From RHLJ01 sp040222455 (GTDB taxonomy: Bacteria; Bacteroidota; Rhodothermia; Balneolales; Balneolaceae): a stretch of DNA of 64,000 nt. A program made the position numbers and the translations under genes. The notes under the pieces are model-generated. The model did not search any database, was not told the origin of the DNA, and saw only the letters and a list, made by a program, of their open reading frames with translations. Where the stretch lies: positions 434,001-498,000 of the forward strand of contig JAVKDD010000020.1 in the NCBI GenBank assembly GCA_040222455.1, in the 5' to 3' direction. Numbering within the stretch: the first letter of the stretch is position 1; each line of letters begins with the position of its first letter. Below are positions 59,885 through 64,000 of this stretch, one piece after another.

Positions 59885-61408
59885 ATGAGAAATCTTCATT
59901 ATCGGTTTAGTTATACTATGCCAAACGATATGAAGAATATTAATAGCTACCGAAAGTTTAATAAGAATAACAAGAAGCCAAATGAAAATGGAGACTATGT
60001 GCTCTATTGGATGCAAACAAACCGCCGGTTTCAATATAATTATGCTCTTGAATATGCCGTTGCTTGGGCTAATAAACTAGAAAAACCCCTTTTAATCTAT
60101 GAAGGATTAAATGTAAACTATCCTTGGGCTTGTGATCGTTTTCATACTTTTTTGATGGAAGGTATGAAAGAGAACTTGGATTTTGCTGAATCTGAAAATT
60201 TAAATTTTTTCAGTTTTTTAGAACCTAATGATGGAGATGGAAAAGGTTTATTTTATTCGTTAGCAGAAAAAGCATGCATAGCAATATCAGATGAGTTTCC
60301 AGTATTTATAATAAAACATCACAATGAGTCCGCTGGAAAGAAATTAGAGATACCATTCATAACTATCGATTCAAATGGATTAATTCCCTTAGGCGTTACA
60401 AACAAAGATCCGTACTCGGCGTATCTATTCAGAAAAATAATGCAAAAGCATTTTATAGAGGCATTTACTAATCCTCCTCAAAAAAATCCATTAGACGAAC
60501 TAGCAAATAAAGAGTCTATTAATTTATCCGAAAAGTTTTTGAGTAAATATCCAAGGGCTGATGAATTCTTATTCAACATATCTGAAACGGTATCAAAACT
60601 TAATATCAATCATCAAGTAGGTGTAATTGATTTGAATGGAACCCGAAAAGCCGCTTTAGGAAAGCTTGGACATTTTATTGGGCATAGTTTGATGGAGTAT
60701 GATGAAAAAAGGAATCACCCGGATGAGAAGAAAACAAGTGGTTTGAGTCCATGGCTACATTTTGGAAAAATAAGTGAATATGAAATCGTAAAAGCGGTTC
60801 TTGATCATCAGCCAGATGATTGGGATTTGGATAGTATTACACCTAATGGAGGAAAGAATGCTGGTTTTTTTAATGGAAACCCAAATATTGAAAGTTTTCT
60901 TGACGAAGTGATTACTTGGAGGGAAGTTGGATTCCATTACGCTCATCATCGACCTGATTACGATCAGTTCGAGAGTTTACCAGACTGGGTGCAAAAAACG
61001 ATGGATGAACATCGGAATGATAAACGTGAATATATATACTCGATAGAAGAGTTTGAGCAAAGCAAAACACACGACGATTTATGGAATGCGGCTCAAACAC
61101 AACTCCGAGAGGAAGGAATTATTCATAATTATTTGAGAATGTTATGGGGGAAAAAAATAATTGAATGGACACCAGACTACAGAACTGCACTTGATTATCT
61201 CATCGAACTAAATAATAAGTACGCAATAGATGGGCGTGATCCTAATAGTTATTCGGGTATATTTTGGGTGCTTGGAAGGTTTGATAGAGCTTGGCAAGAA
61301 CGAGAAGTTTTTGGGAAATTACGTTATATGACTAGCGAAAGCACTCGAAAGAAAGTTCGATTGAAGCAATATTTGGATAAATACGGAACACAAAAGAGTT
61401 TGCTTTAA
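59885..61408 (+). CDS. phr: Class II CPD photolyase-like flavoprotein
   Basis: This 507-residue protein is of the class II deoxyribodipyrimidine photolyase type. The N-terminal YVLYWMQTNRRFQYNYALEY, SGLSPWLHFGKIS and ITWREVGFHYAHH fit this class. The C-terminal FAD domain has WNAAQTQLREEGIIHNYLRM, WGKKIIEW, NKYAIDGRDPNSYSGIFW and FGKLRYM. It should use FAD and blue light to split cyclobutane pyrimidine dimers. Some flavin-contact positions differ from the usual class II text (QTQLREEGIIHNYLRM versus the more common QxxMxxxGKMHxYMRM), so activity is likely but not certain. Confidence 0.88.
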   Translation: MRNLHYRFSYTMPNDMKNINSYRKFNKNNKKPNENGDYVLYWMQTNRRFQYNYALEYAVAWANKLEKPLLIYEGLNVNYPWACDRFHTFLMEGMKENLDFAESENLNFFSFLEPNDGDGKGLFYSLAEKACIAISDEFPVFIIKHHNESAGKKLEIPFITIDSNGLIPLGVTNKDPYSAYLFRKIMQKHFIEAFTNPPQKNPLDELANKESINLSEKFLSKYPRADEFLFNISETVSKLNINHQVGVIDLNGTRKAALGKLGHFIGHSLMEYDEKRNHPDEKKTSGLSPWLHFGKISEYEIVKAVLDHQPDDWDLDSITPNGGKNAGFFNGNPNIESFLDEVITWREVGFHYAHHRPDYDQFESLPDWVQKTMDEHRNDKREYIYSIEEFEQSKTHDDLWNAAQTQLREEGIIHNYLRMLWGKKIIEWTPDYRTALDYLIELNNKYAIDGRDPNSYSGIFWVLGRFDRAWQEREVFGKLRYMTSESTRKKVRLKQYLDKYGTQKSLL

Positions 61409-61452
61409 GTTTTGAAACCAAACCGCAAAAATTGAGATTCAAAACTACAACA

Positions 61453-61479
61453 AATTAGATTTTATTAAATAATCTAATT
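61453..61479. terminator. Hairpin between photolyase and phage-like genes
   Basis: AATTAGATT (61453-61461) pairs perfectly with AATCTAATT (61471-61479) around 9 bases. It is five bases from the stop of the minus-strand phage-like gene and may end that transcript. Without a strong T-run the call is tentative. Confidence 0.4.
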
Positions 61480-61483
61480 GACG

Positions 61484-63784
61484 TTAAACTTCATATATAA
61501 TAGTCTCACATTGCGCGTGAGAACCATGTATCATATTAATGGCTCGCTGGAGTACAAAAGTGTTAGCCTTACCCTCTACAGGAGCAACAAATCCTGTAGT
61601 GAACTGCCCACCAAAGTCTATCTTATCAATTAACTTAAAGTTTGGACTTGTTGAGATCGGATCATCGATTTCAAAAACTAAAAACTCTGTAGCTCCCCAA
61701 TCGTAGTAGATGTTTACCTCTTCACCTAAGCTATTGTTGATCGTTCTTGTGCCTCGATTGGAGATAATCAAGTAAGCAATATCTGTAGTCGGATCGTTGT
61801 CTTTCCAAACCATCGAACCCTCAACTCGATAAGAGTTGGGTGATGCTACATGTACCGAATTGAAATCACCAGGGCTCAAGTATCTAGCGGATGCAGTTTG
61901 AACCATCCACCGAATTGTACAAGGGCTAAATTTATTTGTCTCTGCTTCATCATCTCCTTGATCTGCAACCTCATCAACTTTATCTATAAACGCAGTAAGT
62001 AATTTTGCGTTACTTGGAAATGTGTCTACCTCAAAAATTACGCCGGTAAAGGGATATCTTTCAGTGTCTGCAGCACCATCCACGCATTTAATTCCTCCAG
62101 CTGCATCGGTAGGGAAATTGCCTTCCTGCGCTGTACTAAATCTCGGAGTTTGATTAGTTCCCAGCGCAGCATTCGAGTTTGCAGCCACGTATTTAAGTGA
62201 ATACCACTCGCCAAATGAGCCGCGATTTGGATAAAATATAGCGGCAGCAGTCCCTGTCCAATCCAAATCACCGCTTGCCGAAGATGCTACGTTTCTACGA
62301 CCCCAGGCTACACAAACAATTTCTTCGTCATTTTTATCAACAGTCTTAAAAAGCCGACGTGGATAATACGCAGTTTCTTGAGCAATCAAATCTACTGTAT
62401 GAGAGGTTGAAGGGCTACCGGAATCGATGTTCTCTATATCCTTAATCCGATAGACTAAAGCCGAATTATTAACTTCATAGGTATCTTCTACATCATATCC
62501 TCTAGTTAAAAGTAGCAACTCTCCATTATCTAAAGAAACACCATGACAATAAGTTACTGAGGCGCTTGCCTGACATGGATTATATGAGCTTGTTAAATTA
62601 TCGAAGTTGCCAAGTGGTGCAAATTTAACCTCCATAATTGGACGCACGTGCTCACAATTTGCAACAACAATTCCATTAGGATGCGAGAAAATCGCTCCTC
62701 CATAATGATATTTTTCATTCCAAAAAGCTCCTGTAAACACACGGCCCCAAGGCTCTCCATCAATCGATAGATAGGAATCACCGCTGTAAATCTCTTTATG
62801 TAATTGGTAATGCTTACCATCATAAACACAAGCAACAGGGTTGCAATGAGTGTATGAGCCCTGATCTTCGACAATCCCGCTAAATGGATCTGCTATTCTA
62901 ATTATAATTCCATAAAATTCTGTTGCATCACCAGATCCATCCAATTCAACATCGTAAACCCCTGCGGTTGCGATTTCAAAAATCTCTCCACTCTCATAAT
63001 ACGAAGAGGTTAAGTTTGAGAGCCCTAGCTTTGAAAAAGTCCGGGTCTTTGTAGTAGCTCCAACGGTAATATCAACATCGTCATTATCATCAGAGTTGGG
63101 AATTATAGCGCCAACAGCAATACGGCCAGCGGGCAAGAAAATTTTGGTTTTATAGGTACGTAGCGTCGCATCTTGTAATTCAATGTCATCTGCTGATATG
63201 ATATAAGGAGTCTTATAAGTTGGGCTTGGAATATTTTTTTTATACAATTCATGGGAAATTGTTTCTACCCTATGCCATCTTCCTACGCCAGTATATCCGA
63301 CTACAATTGATTTCACCACATTTATACCGTCTTCACATATAATCGAATCTTCATCCCAATAGTATTCACCACCTAATCCATCTCGTTTTTTAAACCCATA
63401 AGAGATGCTTAAGGTAAATTCATCGTATAAAGGGAGTTTTGATTTTAATGCGTCAATTGAAGCGACCTCTCTAGTTGTATTTAATGGGATGGTCGGCATA
63501 AAGTCTTCCCAAGTGCCACTTTCTAGCCTTAACAGCTGCAAAAGTGAATTATTTGGAATATAGTAGGATATATCATTTTCCACGGCACCAGATGTGCCAG
63601 GAATAGAGCTAAGATCATCTCCTAAAATACGTGGAAATGTAACTGGTGCTAATGCTACCGATGCATTTATAGTGGCTTGTACTTGTTCATCATTAGTTTC
63701 AAGCGTTTGGATAGCGAAATTAGCCGCATCCAGCACAGTTTGAACTGAACTTTTTTTCATTAATTCTTGTGATTCACTAGCCAT
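61484..63784 (-). CDS. Phage tail fibre-like or BNR-type structural protein
   Basis: This 766-residue protein has no signal peptide. The N-terminal helical ANFAIQTLETNDEQVQATIN resembles phage tail fibre starts. Residues 110-180 (SYGFKKRDGLGGEYYWDEDS ... GVGRWHRVE) have the pattern of prophage fibre proteins that precede a propeller or helix. The C-terminal 450 residues suggest a BNR/sialidase-like propeller (YDGKHYQLHKEIYSGDSYLS, SHPNGIVVANCEH). It overlaps the upstream gene by 8 bases, as in phage operons. It is probably the receptor-binding end of a tail module. Composition seems slightly richer in G and C than its neighbours, by eye. Confidence 0.6.
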   Translation of the reverse strand: MASESQELMKKSSVQTVLDAANFAIQTLETNDEQVQATINASVALAPVTFPRILGDDLSSIPGTSGAVENDISYYIPNNSLLQLLRLESGTWEDFMPTIPLNTTREVASIDALKSKLPLYDEFTLSISYGFKKRDGLGGEYYWDEDSIICEDGINVVKSIVVGYTGVGRWHRVETISHELYKKNIPSPTYKTPYIISADDIELQDATLRTYKTKIFLPAGRIAVGAIIPNSDDNDDVDITVGATTKTRTFSKLGLSNLTSSYYESGEIFEIATAGVYDVELDGSGDATEFYGIIIRIADPFSGIVEDQGSYTHCNPVACVYDGKHYQLHKEIYSGDSYLSIDGEPWGRVFTGAFWNEKYHYGGAIFSHPNGIVVANCEHVRPIMEVKFAPLGNFDNLTSSYNPCQASASVTYCHGVSLDNGELLLLTRGYDVEDTYEVNNSALVYRIKDIENIDSGSPSTSHTVDLIAQETAYYPRRLFKTVDKNDEEIVCVAWGRRNVASSASGDLDWTGTAAAIFYPNRGSFGEWYSLKYVAANSNAALGTNQTPRFSTAQEGNFPTDAAGGIKCVDGAADTERYPFTGVIFEVDTFPSNAKLLTAFIDKVDEVADQGDDEAETNKFSPCTIRWMVQTASARYLSPGDFNSVHVASPNSYRVEGSMVWKDNDPTTDIAYLIISNRGTRTINNSLGEEVNIYYDWGATEFLVFEIDDPISTSPNFKLIDKIDFGGQFTTGFVAPVEGKANTFVLQRAINMIHGSHAQCETIIYEV

Positions 63785-64000
63785 TGTTTGATTCCATTAT
63801 AATTGATTCAATTGTAAAATATTTGCTACCAACTTTAATCTTGGTAGTTAATTCAGTCGTAAATTCAGCCGGTTCATAGTTTGATATTTTAAGACCTAAA
63901 CCATCACCAGTTTCATCAGTTAAAATAAAGCCAGGGATTGGTGTTCCTGAATCATCTTGAACAGTTTTAGGATTAAACCAGGGTAATAATTCAAGAAACT
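63777..64000 (-). CDS. C-terminal end of a phage-like structural gene (partial)
   Basis: The minus-strand frame runs from the window edge to a TAG at 63777-63779 and gives about 73 residues (FLELLPWFNPKTVQDDSGTP ... SIIMESNNG). The text looks like the end of a small phage or tail-associated protein (beta-rich, FTTELTTKIKVGSKYF). Its stop overlaps the ATG of the 766-residue gene by 8 bases. The start lies beyond the window, so the size is unknown. Confidence 0.55.
   Translation of the reverse strand, partial: FLELLPWFNPKTVQDDSGTPIPGFILTDETGDGLGLKISNYEPAEFTTELTTKIKVGSKYFTIESIIMESNNG

Noticed and set aside
1..64000. tRNA, rRNA, insertion sequences, CRISPR-Cas or restriction systems
   Set aside because: Reading all gaps and gene products showed none; the gaps are too short or lack the needed patterns.

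Overview
The window is AT-rich bacterial chromosome, almost fully coding, with no rRNA, tRNA or CRISPR that I can see. It suggests a marine Balneolota/Rhodothermota-type member of the Bacteroidota-FCB group. The evidence is a secreted protein ending in a type IX secretion (T9SS) sorting domain with the NYPNPFNP motif, a PorE-like OmpA protein, Reg_prop/Y_Y_Y sensor kinases, DUF4199 next to a LuxR regulator, and generally weak ribosome binding sites. The phylum is inferred, not proven.

Layout. 1-7000: aminotransferase, then a minus-strand run secD-secF-STAS-purA with an intrinsic terminator just before purA. 7000-21000: an envelope and signalling block. A 1679-aa T9SS cargo protein and a 942-aa PorE/OmpA-like protein are divergent. 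Beside them lie a NarL/LuxR response regulator and two sensor kinases with almost identical dimerisation domains. Three 18-bp palindromes with NarL-like 7-2-7 geometry lie in the cargo/PorE-like intergenic region and in front of the regulator gene, so these genes probably form one regulon. 21000-34500: uvrA, a receiver-linked adenylate cyclase, class II DAHP synthase, a protein-quality block (Hsp20, HtrA, ClpB), an outer-membrane protein and an AAC(6')-like acetyltransferase. 34500-44700: a secreted WD40-amidohydrolase, then many small accessory genes (VOC proteins, DUF1801, AraC, DUF6265, DUF4199, membrane LuxR) and an M29 aminopeptidase.

44700-55600: an ABC ATPase, an acidic unknown protein translationally close to pccB, and a fatty-acid beta-oxidation operon (acyl-CoA synthetase, FadN-like bifunctional enzyme, thiolase, 2,4-dienoyl-CoA reductase) divergent from a YdiI-type thioesterase. 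55600-61400: a 50-aa membrane protein and a 59-aa PspC protein, both read directly from intergenic sequence, an oxidoreductase, and a photorepair locus with an iron-sulfur (6-4) photolyase, a small outer-membrane protein and a class II photolyase. 61480-64000: two overlapping phage-tail-like genes, probably the edge of a prophage.

Most interesting are the candidate regulatory circuit at 12-21 kb (operators, one regulator, two kinases, T9SS-type targets), the terminator in front of purA, the unannotated small proteins, and a structured intergenic region at 42.9-43.05 kb. Start codons were moved to ATG where the longest reading frame began at an unsupported TTG.
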